64,000 nt of DNA from Alicyclobacillus acidocaldarius subsp. acidocaldarius Tc-4-1 (GTDB taxonomy: Bacteria > Bacillota > Bacilli > Alicyclobacillales > Alicyclobacillaceae), in contig NC_017167.1 of NCBI RefSeq assembly GCF_000219875.1, positions 2,751,361 to 2,815,360 on the forward strand, given 5' to 3'. Under the pieces are notes generated by a model. That model had not been told where the DNA came from, searched no databases, and saw only the letters and a list, made by a program, of their open reading frames with translations. A program made the translations under genes and the position numbers. Shown here piece by piece: positions 26,133 through 35,510 of this stretch. How positions within the stretch are numbered: the stretch's first letter is position 1; each line of letters begins with the position of its first letter.

Positions 26133-26744
26133 TCAGGCGTTTTTCAGAATCACGGACTCGAGCACGTCCGCCACATCTTCACAACGATCCGTCACGCTCT
26201 CCAGGATCTCGTAGATCTCCTTGAGCTTGATGAGCTCGATGGCGTCCTTGCTCTCGGCGAAGAGCGACCGAAGCGCGGCGTGCAAAAGCTGATCGCCGTG
26301 TTTCTCCAGGACGTTCAACTCCTTGACGTGATCGCGAATCTGGAGCAGCTTGCGCTCGTTCAGCTTGTGAATCGCTTCCTGGATCTCCTTGGCACTGCGA
26401 TGGATGTCCTTCGCGAACTCGATCATCGTCGGCGTTGAACCCGTGACGTCATACAGCGTGAAGCGCACGCTGCAGGCGTGGATGCCGTCGATGATGTCGT
26501 CGAGCGTCGTGGCGAGCATGACATAGTCCTCGCGCTCGAGCGGGGTGATGTACGTATTGTTGAGGAGCGAGATGAGTTTGGAAATCAGTTCGTCGCCCTT
26601 GTCCTCGTACGTCTTCATGCGACTCGCCAGGGCTCCGAAATCGCCTCCCTGCTCCAGCTCCCGCTGGAACGTCTCGGTCGCTTGCGCGATGTTCTCCGCG
26701 ATCTCGACCAGAAACGCAAACAGTTGATCACTGCGCTTCGACAC
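26133..26744 (-). CDS. DUF47/PhoU-like partner of the phosphate transporter
   Basis: 203 residues, nearly all helical, with the DUF47 layout (FLVEIAENIAQATETFQREL; SLLNNTYITPLEREDYVMLATTLDDIIDGIHA; EIYEILESVTDRCEDVADVLESVILKNA). These PhoU-like proteins associate with Pit transporters and are thought to restrain uptake. The GTG at 26744 follows GGGGGATGA, and the gene ends 11 bases before pit. Confidence 0.88.
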   Translation of the reverse strand: MSKRSDQLFAFLVEIAENIAQATETFQRELEQGGDFGALASRMKTYEDKGDELISKLISLLNNTYITPLEREDYVMLATTLDDIIDGIHACSVRFTLYDVTGSTPTMIEFAKDIHRSAKEIQEAIHKLNERKLLQIRDHVKELNVLEKHGDQLLHAALRSLFAESKDAIELIKLKEIYEILESVTDRCEDVADVLESVILKNA

Positions 26745-26790
26745 GGCTCATCCCCCATTGAATCGAATCGTTAAGAAACTACATGATTCG

Positions 26791-26829
26791 CGTAAAGCTG
26801 TCGTGATGGTTTTGTTAAGTTTCCGTAAA
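26791..26829 (-). promoter_or_regulatory. Pho box: four hexamers on an 11-base period
   Basis: Read on the minus strand, TTTACG, TTAACA, ATCACG and TTTACG begin exactly 11 bases apart (occupying 26824-26829, 26813-26818, 26802-26807, 26791-26796). This is the direct-repeat pattern bound by PhoP (TT(A/T/C)ACA every 11 bases). It lies 47-85 bases upstream of the DUF47 start and points toward it. A weaker fifth copy (CATGTA) follows in phase. Confidence 0.75.
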
Positions 26830-27030
26830 ACCTCGACCAAGTTCGACAATGTTCGGAGCTTGGTCACAATCTCACCGCACGGTTCTCTGTGAAGTGTGCC
26901 CATTTGGGGAAGATGTGTGCGGAGTGCGCCCGCGATGGCGCCGGTGCGTGCACGCTGAGGGTGAAAGGTACACGGCAAAACCGCATGGATTGGCGAGCCA
27001 TGAGGAACGTTAACCGCGAGGTGGTTGAGG

Positions 27031-27252
27031 ATGTCTCGACGTCATCGAACGCTCACGGCTCGCCATGAGGAGAATCACTGGGGATGGCCCGTCATTGGAG
27101 GGATTGGGGTCGGCCTCGGCGCCACGCTCTTGTGCATCCCGCAAAGCCGCGAGGCCATGTTGAACGCGGTGGGGCGGCTGTTCGACCGCGCTCAGAACGC
27201 GCCGTCCGCCAGTCGGCCTTCCACCCACCGAAACAGTCCGTACGGGCCGTGA
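27031..27252 (+). CDS. Small hypothetical protein with one hydrophobic segment
   Basis: 73 residues from the ATG at 27031 with GAGGTGG upstream. A basic N-terminus, one Gly-rich hydrophobic stretch (WPVIGGIGVGLGATLLCIP) and a polar C-terminus suggest a small membrane-associated protein. No family recognised. It diverges from the phosphate operon and converges on the ROK gene. Confidence 0.5.
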   Translation: MSRRHRTLTARHEENHWGWPVIGGIGVGLGATLLCIPQSREAMLNAVGRLFDRAQNAPSASRPSTHRNSPYGP

Positions 27253-27281
27253 CTGTCCATCGGCCGCGCGCGGGCGCGGCC

Positions 27282-28478
27282 TCATCTCCCGATGGTGGCG
27301 CGCGACGTCACCCTGGCGCGCGGGCCTGCAAAGAAATCGTGCAGGACAAGCGCCGCCGAACCAATGGCGCACGCGTCCCGGCCGAGCGCGGAAGGCTGCA
27401 CCACCACCTTGGCATAAGGGCTCACCAGGCACCTGGATAGAATGGCCTGCTGCATGGCGTCCGTCACCATGCGCCCGCCTTCGGCCAGCCGATTGCCGAG
27501 GATCATCATGGCCGGGTTGAGGCCATTTACCAGGTTGACCGCCCCTGCGCCGAGATACCGCCCGACTGTCTGAAAGGCTTGAAGCGCGGCCGGATCGGAC
27601 GCTCGAAACCGGGCCAACACCCCGTCGAAGTCCAGTTCCTCGCCGGTCAGCTTGGCGTAGACGGCGATGAGCGCTCGTTCCGAGGCGTACAGTTCCCAGC
27701 AACCCACGTTGCCGCACGGGCAGGTTTCCCCGTGCAAATCGATGCTCATGTGGCCAAACTCGCCGGCCATGCCGTCGGCGCCGCGGATGAGCTCGTCCCC
27801 GATGACAATCCCTGTTCCGATGCCTGTCCCGGCACTAATGTACACGAGGCTCGACACGTGCGTCGCCGCCCCGTACAGCTTCTCTCCGAGCGCGCCCGCA
27901 TTGGCCTCGTTGTCGACAAGGACGGGCTTGCCGAACCAACTCTCCATCATAGCCTTGAGCGGAATGTTCTCCCACTTGAGGTGAGGCGCGCGCAACACCA
28001 CGCCGCGCGCAAAATCCACGAGGCCCGGCACACCGACACCGATGCCGATGACCCCGTAGCGACTCTCTGGCGCTTCGGCGAGCGCCTGCGCAACCGACGC
28101 GCGCAACCGCTCAAGCACCTCTTCCGCGCCGAGGTTTCTCGGAAGCGGCACCTCACGCACGCTGAGCGCCCGCGCGGCGAAGTCCGTGATGGCCACGCGG
28201 ACGTACTCGACGCCCAGTTCCACTCCAAGCACGCTGCCCGCACTGGCGTTGAACAACAGCATGATGGGCCGCCGCCCCACGCGGGATCTCCCCTGTCCCA
28301 CCTCCAACACCAGCCCGTCGCGGATCAATTCATCCGTGAGCGCGGACACCGTCGCTTTGTTCAGGCCCGTCTCGCTCGAAATCTGGCTGCGCGAAATGGG
28401 GCTGTGGAACCGAATGCGGTTTAAGACAATCGACTTGTTGATCTCCTTCATCAGCGCCTGATCTGCCGTTTTCTCCAA
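27282..28478 (-). CDS. ROK-family transcriptional repressor (XylR/NagC type)
   Basis: 398 residues: N-terminal winged helix (SPISRSQISSETGLNKATVSALTDELI, about 25-52) and a ROK sugar-kinase-like domain with GVIGIGVGVPG, LVDNEANAGALGE, ISAGTGIGTGIV, and the zinc motif GHMSIDLHGETCPCGNVGCWE (Cys-x-Cys-x4-Cys). The TTG at 28478 is chosen for AGGGGAG upstream; an internal ATG near the HTH is an alternative. It follows the GH3 gene and ABC genes on the same strand, so it likely controls the sugar locus through a xylose- or glucose-type effector. Confidence 0.82.
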   Translation of the reverse strand: MEKTADQALMKEINKSIVLNRIRFHSPISRSQISSETGLNKATVSALTDELIRDGLVLEVGQGRSRVGRRPIMLLFNASAGSVLGVELGVEYVRVAITDFAARALSVREVPLPRNLGAEEVLERLRASVAQALAEAPESRYGVIGIGVGVPGLVDFARGVVLRAPHLKWENIPLKAMMESWFGKPVLVDNEANAGALGEKLYGAATHVSSLVYISAGTGIGTGIVIGDELIRGADGMAGEFGHMSIDLHGETCPCGNVGCWELYASERALIAVYAKLTGEELDFDGVLARFRASDPAALQAFQTVGRYLGAGAVNLVNGLNPAMMILGNRLAEGGRMVTDAMQQAILSRCLVSPYAKVVVQPSALGRDACAIGSAALVLHDFFAGPRARVTSRATIGR

Positions 28479-28564
28479 GACGAGTCTCCCCTGCGTGATG
28501 ATGGATCGCACCCAGCATACTCGGTTCCATTGTACCTCATTTGACTGCCCGCAAGCTCAAATTA

Positions 28565-28598
28565 GGGCGCCCCGCAGACAAATGCGAGGCGCCCTTTT
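28565..28598. terminator. Terminator between GH3 and ROK genes
   Basis: GGGCGCC...GCA pairs with TGC...GGCGCCC, flanked by T-runs on one side and AATTTG on the other. It lies eight bases after the GH3 stop. Confidence 0.65.
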
Positions 28599-28605
28599 GC
28601 CAGCG

Positions 28606-30954
28606 TCATATCCGCTCGACGCCCACCGCACTCTGGTACACCTTCTCGTGCTCAATCTCCGTCATGACGCCGCCGATCCGCACCATCCCGCGCAGCCGGA
28701 TGTCCTCCGACGACGCCCCCACCATAAACTCGATCTCGCCCGGCTCCACGACATACCGCATCTCCCGGTTATAAAAGCCGAACTGGTGCGCCGACACCCG
28801 AAACCGCACCCGCGCCTTCTCTCCCGGCGCGAGGGCCACTCGTGCGAAGCCGCAGAGTGCCTTCACCGGCCGCGTCACGTCCGCCGCTACATCGCGCGCG
28901 TACAGTTGCACCACCTCTTCGCCCGCTCGCGCCCCGACGTTCTCGATGACGCACGACACTTCGACCTCGCCGTGGACGTCAAGCTCATGCGGAGACAGCG
29001 CCAGATCCCGGTATGTGAACTCCGTATAGGATAGCCCGTGCCCAAACGGATACAGCGGCAGATTGCTCTCGTCTACATATGCTCCCTTCCAGTGCGACCG
29101 GCCCCCCGAGGGCTTATGCCCGTAGTAAATCGGCACCTGCCCGACGCTGCGAGGAATCGTGATGGGCAGTTTCCCGGACGGGTTCACGTCGCCAAACAGG
29201 ACCGCGGCCACCGCCTCTGCGCCTTCCTCGCCCGGCAGCCACGCCTCGAGAACGGCGTTCGCTCGCTCAGCGATGTCCGGAATGGCGAGCGGCCGGCCGC
29301 TCACGAGTACCACGACTGTCTTCGTTCCTGTCGCCATCACTCGGCGCACAAGTTCCTCCTGCCGCCCGATGAGCGAGAGCGTGGCCCTGTCTCGCGATTC
29401 CCCTGTCGTGCACGCGTCCGTGAGCCCGGCGCGATCGCCCACCACCACCACGGCCACGTCCGCCCGCGCCGCGAGCGCCACCGCCTCCTCGATCTCGGCA
29501 TCGTCCCCGTCCAGGATGTCACAGCCCGTGGCGTACACGACCTGGGCGCTCGTGCCCACGCGCTGGCGGATGGCCTCCAGGATGGTCCGCATCGGAATGA
29601 ACTCGTCGACGTGCTTCACGCCGCTCGGCAGGGGCGTCTGGAACACGTTGTCCTCCGACTGCTCGAGCAGTGACTCGATGTGGCACGGGTACGCGTAGTC
29701 CCCCACCAGATTGCGCGTCGTGTGCGCATTCGGCCCGATCACGGCAATGGTGCCTCGGGGCGCGAGGGGCAGAAGCCCGTCGTTTTTGAGGAGGACCATC
29801 GACTTCTCCGCCGCCTCGCGCGCCACCCGGCGCTGATCCGCGTTGTCGAAGACGGCGATGGCCGCGCCCTCGTCGACAAACGGGTGATCGAACAGGCCGA
29901 GCCGGAATTTCCACGTGAGCACCCGGCGGACGAGTTCGTCGATCTCGGCCGGGCTGACGAGCCCTCGTGCCACGGCCTCGATGAGCGGCTTGCCGTACAC
30001 GTCACGCGTCGGCAACTCCACGTCCACCCCGGCGCGCACGGCGAGCGCCGCGGCCTCCGCCTTGTCCCTGGCCACCTGATGATATTCGAACAGCTGATTC
30101 ACAGCGAAATAGTCCGACACCACGAGCCCCTGAAAGCCCCAGCGCCCGCGGAGCGTCTCGCGCAAAAGCCCCGGATTGTCGTGGCAGGGCACGCCATCGA
30201 GCTCGTGGTACCCCGGCATGATGGCGCCGAGCCCGGCCTCGCGTACTGCCGCCTCGAACGGGAACAGGTACACCTCTCTCAGCTCGCGCTCCGGAATGTG
30301 CGCAGGCGCCCAGTTCATGCCGCCCTCGGACGCCCCATAACCCACGAAATGTTTTCCCGTCGCCATCACGCCCTGGCTCAGGTCATCTCCCTGGAGCCCG
30401 CGGACGTACGCGATGCCCATCTGCGCCACGAGGTACGGATCTTCGCCGAACGTCTCCTCCACCCGGCCCCAGCGCGGATCCCGGGCCACATCCAGGAGCG
30501 GCGCGAGCGCCTGGCGCGCCCCCACGGCCCGCATTTGATCGCGGATAATGGCGCCAATGCGGCGGGCGAGATCGACATCCCACGTGCTCGCGATGCCGAT
30601 GGTCTGTGGGAAGCAGGTGGCCCCCTTGGCCATGTAGCCGCTGCACGACTCCTCGTGGATCAGCGCCGGAATGCCGAGGCGCGTGTGATCCCGGAGGTAG
30701 CGCTGAATCTGGTTGGCAAGGCGAGCCACATCCGGCGGGTCCAGATTGGTGGCGCCGCCAATACGGGTCACCTGTCCAATGCCCTGCCCGAGCAGGGCTG
30801 TGGCTTTCTCGGCGGAGAATTCGAGATCATCCAGGACTTCGAACGCCCAGATGGACGTGAGTTGAGCGACCTTTTCTTCGAGCGTCATATCGGCCAGGAG
30901 CGCGTCGACACGCGCTTCAATGGACTGTGCGGGATCGAGATACACGGGTGTCAC
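28606..30954 (-). CDS. GH3-family beta-glycosidase (glucosidase/xylosidase)
   Basis: 782 residues. The GH3 barrel includes IPALIHEESCSGYMAKGATCFPQ, LAPLLDVARDPRWGRVEETFGEDP and GVMATGKHFVGYG; the nucleophile Asp is in GLVVSDYFAVNQL (about residue 285). The alpha/beta domain (KSMVLLKNDGLLPLAPRG) and a C-terminal fibronectin-III-like domain (GARAGEEVVQLYARD) complete the family architecture. No signal peptide, so it acts on imported oligosaccharides. GTG at 30954 follows GGAGG by six bases and overlaps the permease stop. GH3 enzymes of this form split beta-glucosides or xylo-oligosaccharides; which is not determinable here. Confidence 0.88.
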   Translation of the reverse strand: MTPVYLDPAQSIEARVDALLADMTLEEKVAQLTSIWAFEVLDDLEFSAEKATALLGQGIGQVTRIGGATNLDPPDVARLANQIQRYLRDHTRLGIPALIHEESCSGYMAKGATCFPQTIGIASTWDVDLARRIGAIIRDQMRAVGARQALAPLLDVARDPRWGRVEETFGEDPYLVAQMGIAYVRGLQGDDLSQGVMATGKHFVGYGASEGGMNWAPAHIPERELREVYLFPFEAAVREAGLGAIMPGYHELDGVPCHDNPGLLRETLRGRWGFQGLVVSDYFAVNQLFEYHQVARDKAEAAALAVRAGVDVELPTRDVYGKPLIEAVARGLVSPAEIDELVRRVLTWKFRLGLFDHPFVDEGAAIAVFDNADQRRVAREAAEKSMVLLKNDGLLPLAPRGTIAVIGPNAHTTRNLVGDYAYPCHIESLLEQSEDNVFQTPLPSGVKHVDEFIPMRTILEAIRQRVGTSAQVVYATGCDILDGDDAEIEEAVALAARADVAVVVVGDRAGLTDACTTGESRDRATLSLIGRQEELVRRVMATGTKTVVVLVSGRPLAIPDIAERANAVLEAWLPGEEGAEAVAAVLFGDVNPSGKLPITIPRSVGQVPIYYGHKPSGGRSHWKGAYVDESNLPLYPFGHGLSYTEFTYRDLALSPHELDVHGEVEVSCVIENVGARAGEEVVQLYARDVAADVTRPVKALCGFARVALAPGEKARVRFRVSAHQFGFYNREMRYVVEPGEIEFMVGASSEDIRLRGMVRIGGVMTEIEHEKVYQSAVGVERI

Positions 30955-30968
30955 GGGAAGCCTCCTCA

Positions 30969-31802
30969 CTACTTTCCGAATCCAGCAAGCATGCCTTGCC
31001 GCAAATAGCGGCCTCCAAAGATGTAAGCCAAGAATAGCGGTATGGCTGAGAAGACTACTGCAGCCATCGTGACTGGTACGTCCATCGTGTGCTCACCTTG
31101 GAATTGCACAATCGCGAGGGGGAGTACTCGGACGCTTGCACTCTGGGTAAGCACCAGCGGAAACAAAAAGTTGTTCCATGACTGGACGAACTGATACACC
31201 GCTACCGAGATTAGGGCTGGACGTGCCAAGGGTGCCACGAGTCGGAATACGATTTGAAAATCGTTGGCACCCTCAATCCCCATGGCTTCGTACAATTCAT
31301 TCGGGATGTCACGAACAAAGTTTACCAGAATCAGCGTGCTTAAGGGTAAGGCAAACGCCACCATAGGGAGTATCATCCCGAGCAGGGTGTCGTATAACCC
31401 CAACTTCGTAATCAAGATGTAAACAGGGATAATCGCCGCCTGAACAGGTATGGCTAGCCCCACCACGAACCAGTTGAACACGGTTCGAACCACTGGATTG
31501 CGAGTTCGAACAACGACATAAGATAACAGCAAGGAGAAAATGACAATTAACACTACTGTAGAAACCGATACAATCGCGCTGTTAATGAATGCCCTAGTGA
31601 ACCCGGATTGTATGACCTGATCGTAGTTCTGAAGAGTTGGATGAAGCGGAGGGACCCAAGGATTCCCTAGTAAATATCCGTTCTGCGAACGCAGACTGGT
31701 CGTTAAGATATAGAACACTGGATAACACCCAACAACCAGCCATATAACGCCAAATAATTCGAAGAGCAGGTTACCTACGGAGACGCGTCGAAAAGCTTTC
31801 AT
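30969..31802 (-). CDS. Sugar ABC transporter permease, MalG type
   Basis: 277 residues, six helices, with the EAA coupling motif (ELYEAMGIEGANDFQIVFRLVAPLARPAL, about 190-215). It is the second membrane subunit of a CUT1 oligosaccharide importer and overlaps the GH3 start. Unlike its partner it is intact. The coding sequence is clearly less GC-rich than the flanking operons. Confidence 0.85.
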   Translation of the reverse strand: MKAFRRVSVGNLLFELFGVIWLVVGCYPVFYILTTSLRSQNGYLLGNPWVPPLHPTLQNYDQVIQSGFTRAFINSAIVSVSTVVLIVIFSLLLSYVVVRTRNPVVRTVFNWFVVGLAIPVQAAIIPVYILITKLGLYDTLLGMILPMVAFALPLSTLILVNFVRDIPNELYEAMGIEGANDFQIVFRLVAPLARPALISVAVYQFVQSWNNFLFPLVLTQSASVRVLPLAIVQFQGEHTMDVPVTMAAVVFSAIPLFLAYIFGGRYLRQGMLAGFGK

Positions 31803-31806
31803 CGAG

Positions 31807-32699
31807 TCACGCCCCCTCCATCTGACTTTCCATCTTATTAAATCCCGTGAATTTCAGAGTGACGACGGACAACAACAACCCAAACACAGCCAGAACCACC
31901 GCGATGACACTACCCGCGCCGATGTTAAGATTGGTAAATGCCTCTTTATACATGTCGATTGCCAAAACCTGTGTTGCGTCACCAGGACCTCCGTTTGTGA
32001 CAACATAAATCAGGTCAAAGTAAGTCAATGTGCCCGTAAGTATCAACACCGTTGTCGTGGTGATGGTGTACTTCAATTGGGGGAGCGTGATCGAAAAAAT
32101 GTGCGAATTGGCCCCGCTCCATCGATCATCGCAGCCTCGTACAGCGACCGAGGAATTTGTCGAACACCACTCTGATACAGCAGCGCATTGAATGGTATAT
32201 ACTGCCACGAGATGATACACGCGATCACGAATAGCGCAATGTGCGGGTTTCCTAACCAGTTCTCGAATCCGTTCCCAATCCCCAACGCTTTAAGCAGGTT
32301 GTCCATGAGGCCGAACGTGGGGTTTAAAATGTACGACCAAGTTACACCGATAGCGACTGACGAAAACAACAAGGGAATAAAATACAATGCGCCGAACACA
32401 GCGCGGTGCCGCTGAGCACCTGCAGTGAAAACACCTATCACGAGCCCCAATGGGTTCTGGAGCACCCAACACCAAAACATCAGCGCAATTGTGAGCCAGA
32501 AGGAGTGCCACAACTCCCCACTCGCAAGCATGGATTTCCAATTACCGAGTCCGACCCATGTGGCAGAGCCAACGCCCGACCAATTGAGGCCAGAATAATA
32601 TACAGCTACGCACATTGGTATGAGTGCGAAAGCCGCAAAAAAGATCACTGCCGGCAACATCATGAGTAGTCGCGATAGAGTAATACGATTGGTAACCAA
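31807..32699 (-). pseudogene. Sugar ABC transporter permease, MalF type, frameshifted
   Basis: The first frame, from a TTG at 32699 (GGAGG eight bases upstream), reads through five helices into the EAA region LYEAAMIDGAGPIRTFF and then loses homology (RSRSPN, stop at 32073). A second frame carries SITLPQLKYTITTT... to the stop at 31807. The junction is a run of six A (32094-32099; six T in the coding strand); seven would restore RTFFSITLPQ. This is either a true frameshift, a homopolymer sequencing error or a slippage site. Without correction the importer lacks one channel subunit. Confidence 0.8.
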
Positions 32700-32781
32700 G
32701 CACCCTTCCTCCAAATCAAGACGAGCTCGGTCGATTATCCCAAGCTCGTCCAATTGTGATACAGTCCTCAGGGCAGCCGGC

Positions 32782-34122
32782 TTATTTAGTCAAATAAGTG
32801 TTCATATCCGCCTCAAACTGTGCCACCGACATCTGGCCAACCATGAACTTTCCGAGATCGGTATCCAGCTCATTGCCCTCGGCGGTCGGCAGCGCGGTAT
32901 CCCATGATTGTTGGAAGTACGGAGCGTTTTTCGCCAGGTTGTAATAGAACGTCTCGTACGCCGCGTCTTTCTGCTTCTTTAACTGGTTTTCAATGCCCTT
33001 GACCGCGGGAACGTAGCCGATCTGCAACAGGTCTGCGACGTTCTTCGAATCGAGATTGTTGTCCTTCAAGAACTCAATGGCTCCCTTAATCTTTGCTGGT
33101 GAGTCGTAACTTGGAATCGAGTAGAAGTCACTCGGGTTTCCACACACATCATTCGGATTGCCCTTTCCTCCGGGAACCGAAGGGAACGGGAACCAGCCCA
33201 AATTCTTCAGGAAAGCGCTGTCGTCCGATGCTATGGTTCCGTAGCCCCAGCTACCCATCAGCCACATCGCGGCCTTGCCACTGTACAAAAGAGCCGCGTC
33301 CGAACCGTTATTGGAGCCGATGGAGCTAAAGCCTGGTTCAAAAGCCCCCATGTTCACCAGCTGTTTCATCATGTTCAGAGCCTTCGTGATCACCGGGTTG
33401 GACCATGCATTCGGCTTGCCCGCCATGACGTTATCAAACGGTTGTTGCCCGCCAAGCCGGTCAACCAGATATTCAAAGTACATCAGATCTGGCCAGTTAT
33501 CTTGACCACCCAGGGAAATCGGAATGATTCCCTTGCTTTTGAAGAACTGAATATCGCTCAGCAGTTGGTTCCATGTTTTAGGTGGGGTGAGATGGTACTG
33601 AGCGAACAGTTGCTTATTGTAGAAAAAGTTCACCGGTTGCAGATTGCCGTAAGGAACGCCGTACACATGCCCGTTGAACGTAATGGATTTCATCACAGAA
33701 GGGAGAAACCGATTTGCCCAAGACGGATCGGCTTTCAAGTACGGCGTTAGATCAAGCACATCTCCCGCCTTAACGAACGTATAGAGTCGACCGCCGCCCC
33801 AGTTACTGAACACGTCCGCTGCTTGATGCGCACCCATCGCAATTTGCAGCTTCTGAAGGTACGGGGTTGACTCAAAGTACTCTCCGGTCATGTGATATCC
33901 AGGATGCGTTGCGTTGAAGCGAGCTATCGCCTTGTTGTCTACTTGCTCAGCCAAACCGGAATCGACGTTCCAAAGCGTCAACTGCACTTGCTTCGCGCTC
34001 GCCGAGCCCGTGGAGGACACTTGATTCGAGTTGGACTGCGATTCTGTGCCACAGGCCGTCACAGCGATGGTTGCCACAGCCGCCAAACCGACCGCAGCGA
34101 TCTTACGCACATCCTTAGCCAT
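32782..34122 (-). CDS. Sugar ABC transporter substrate-binding lipoprotein
   Basis: 446 residues with a lipoprotein signal (IAVTACGTES) and a CUT1 solute-binding fold: VQLTLWNVDSG, FNATHPGYHMTGEYFE, QIAMGAHQAADVFSNWGGGRLYTFVKAGDVLDLTPYL, and aromatic residues suited to oligosaccharide stacking. ATG at 34122 with AGAGGGGG upstream. First gene of the operon SBP-MalF-MalG-GH3. The associated cytoplasmic beta-glycosidase suggests a short beta-linked oligosaccharide as substrate. Confidence 0.85.
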   Translation of the reverse strand: MAKDVRKIAAVGLAAVATIAVTACGTESQSNSNQVSSTGSASAKQVQLTLWNVDSGLAEQVDNKAIARFNATHPGYHMTGEYFESTPYLQKLQIAMGAHQAADVFSNWGGGRLYTFVKAGDVLDLTPYLKADPSWANRFLPSVMKSITFNGHVYGVPYGNLQPVNFFYNKQLFAQYHLTPPKTWNQLLSDIQFFKSKGIIPISLGGQDNWPDLMYFEYLVDRLGGQQPFDNVMAGKPNAWSNPVITKALNMMKQLVNMGAFEPGFSSIGSNNGSDAALLYSGKAAMWLMGSWGYGTIASDDSAFLKNLGWFPFPSVPGGKGNPNDVCGNPSDFYSIPSYDSPAKIKGAIEFLKDNNLDSKNVADLLQIGYVPAVKGIENQLKKQKDAAYETFYYNLAKNAPYFQQSWDTALPTAEGNELDTDLGKFMVGQMSVAQFEADMNTYLTK

Positions 34123-34176
34123 AGAAAGTACCCCCTCTTTGCACCTTAATTTGTTCACCAAACAAATACACCATGC

Positions 34177-34205
34177 ATTATACCCCTCCAAAATCGATTT
34201 TGCAA
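34177..34205 (-). promoter_or_regulatory. Promoter of the sugar operon with a LacI-type operator
   Basis: On the minus strand TTGCAA and TATAAT are 17 bases apart. Between them the perfect 14-base palindrome CAAAATCGATTTTG (34189-34202) covers the spacer and the -35 edge, the classical site for a LacI-family repressor, which is encoded (in broken form) just upstream. Confidence 0.65.
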
Positions 34206-34413
34206 TCGCTTTCTGCGCGTTTTGTCCATGGAGAATAATCGTATTAATGAAGAATCACCCAATTAAGGGGGCCGCCGGGCCCTCGGTCTTTGCGTGCTCG
34301 TGCGGACGCTTCCATCGTTCGCATTCAGCGGCCACAGTGTCATTCGCAAGGGATGCTTCGAAACTTCAAACCTCTTCTGGATTTGTGTGGTCCGATAGAT
34401 GAATACGAAACAG

Positions 34414-35259
34414 TCATACATGCATGTTTCTTACTGAATCTCGCTCCATGAGATCTGGAATAAGATGTTTGTCGCCACTATGTGCCGGCTCACCTGCCAT
34501 CATGTTGAGAATCATTCTGGCAACCCTTCTACCCAGTTCAAACCACGGTTGCCTTACCGTCGTAAGTGCAGGACACTGCAATATCATCGTATCCGACGAT
34601 GGACACGTCGTCTGGGACATGTATACCCTGCAATAAAGCTTCCCTCAGAGCGCCAATTGCCATGTAGTCGTTAAAGCAAAAGATAACCGAGGGAAGACGC
34701 TTGGACCTCAGTATTTTCCTCATTGCATTTTGGCCTCCGTCTACATCAAACAGGCCGTCTGCAATCCACTCGTCGCAAATTTCTATATCGAGTTCATCAC
34801 AGCACGCTCGTACCGCAATTAGTTGTTGCATACGACAGGAAAGTCCTTTGGGATGGTGTCATGAAGGTATTGCGTCACTCCCTCGAACTGAGGCAATACC
34901 AGCAACCCATTAACGGACTGTTCAAGCGCCTTTTTGGAGAGCACCTCAAGCTTGTCTGGCGTCACGATGTCAAACTGAACCGAGTAACCTTCCGCCTCCA
35001 AAACTTGACATGCACCAGCGGTCACGTGAAAAGCATAGTCCACAAATCGGAGATGCAAATCAACATTAACCAAATAAATACCGATGGAGAAAACTCTACT
35101 AGCACGCAAACTTCGAGCACTCATCTTGGGATGATAATTTAATTGCTTTACGGCCTCAAATATCCGCTTGCGGGTCTTCTCGCTCACGGGCCGCGTCACA
35201 TTGAGAGCCCAGGATACGGTAGCCGGAGATACACCGGCTAACTTCGCAATGTCTTTCAC
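34414..35259 (-). pseudogene. LacI-family repressor, degraded by frameshifts and deletion
   Basis: Three consecutive frames carry the pieces of one LacI protein. The first has an intact HTH and hinge (VKDIAKLAGVSPATVSWALN...NYHPKMSARSLRA) and stops after PKDFPVVCNN. The second resumes only at RACCDELDIEICDEW, so about 40-50 expected residues are missing. It holds RSKRLPSVIFCFNDYMAIGALREALLQGIHVPDDVSIVGYDDIA. The third frame continues ALTTVRQPWFELGRRVARMIL to the stop at 34414. At least two frame changes plus a deletion make sequencing error unlikely as the sole cause. DNA binding might survive in the truncated product, inducer response should not. Confidence 0.8.
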
Positions 35260-35510
35260 AGCTGCCAATCGTCCGCCCCCAGTTTCAACAATCCCCAATG
35301 TAAATAAAATTCAAATAAAATTATATGACTATACCATATTTATTCTCCTCGTCGAAGCGTCGCACGTTATTTAAGGCATGCGCTTTGATCACCAAATCAC
35401 TAAAACGATTTGGTTGCCGCAATAGGATTTTTCGGCTCATCTCCCCCCACCCGTGAACTCTTCCCGCCTCTCACCGGTCCATGCCCACGGTGATGGAAAG
35501 GAGTGATCGC

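Noticed and set aside
34414-35259. Treating the LacI pieces as sequencing error only
   Set aside because: Besides two frame changes, 40-50 residues expected between the fragments are absent, which a single base error cannot explain.
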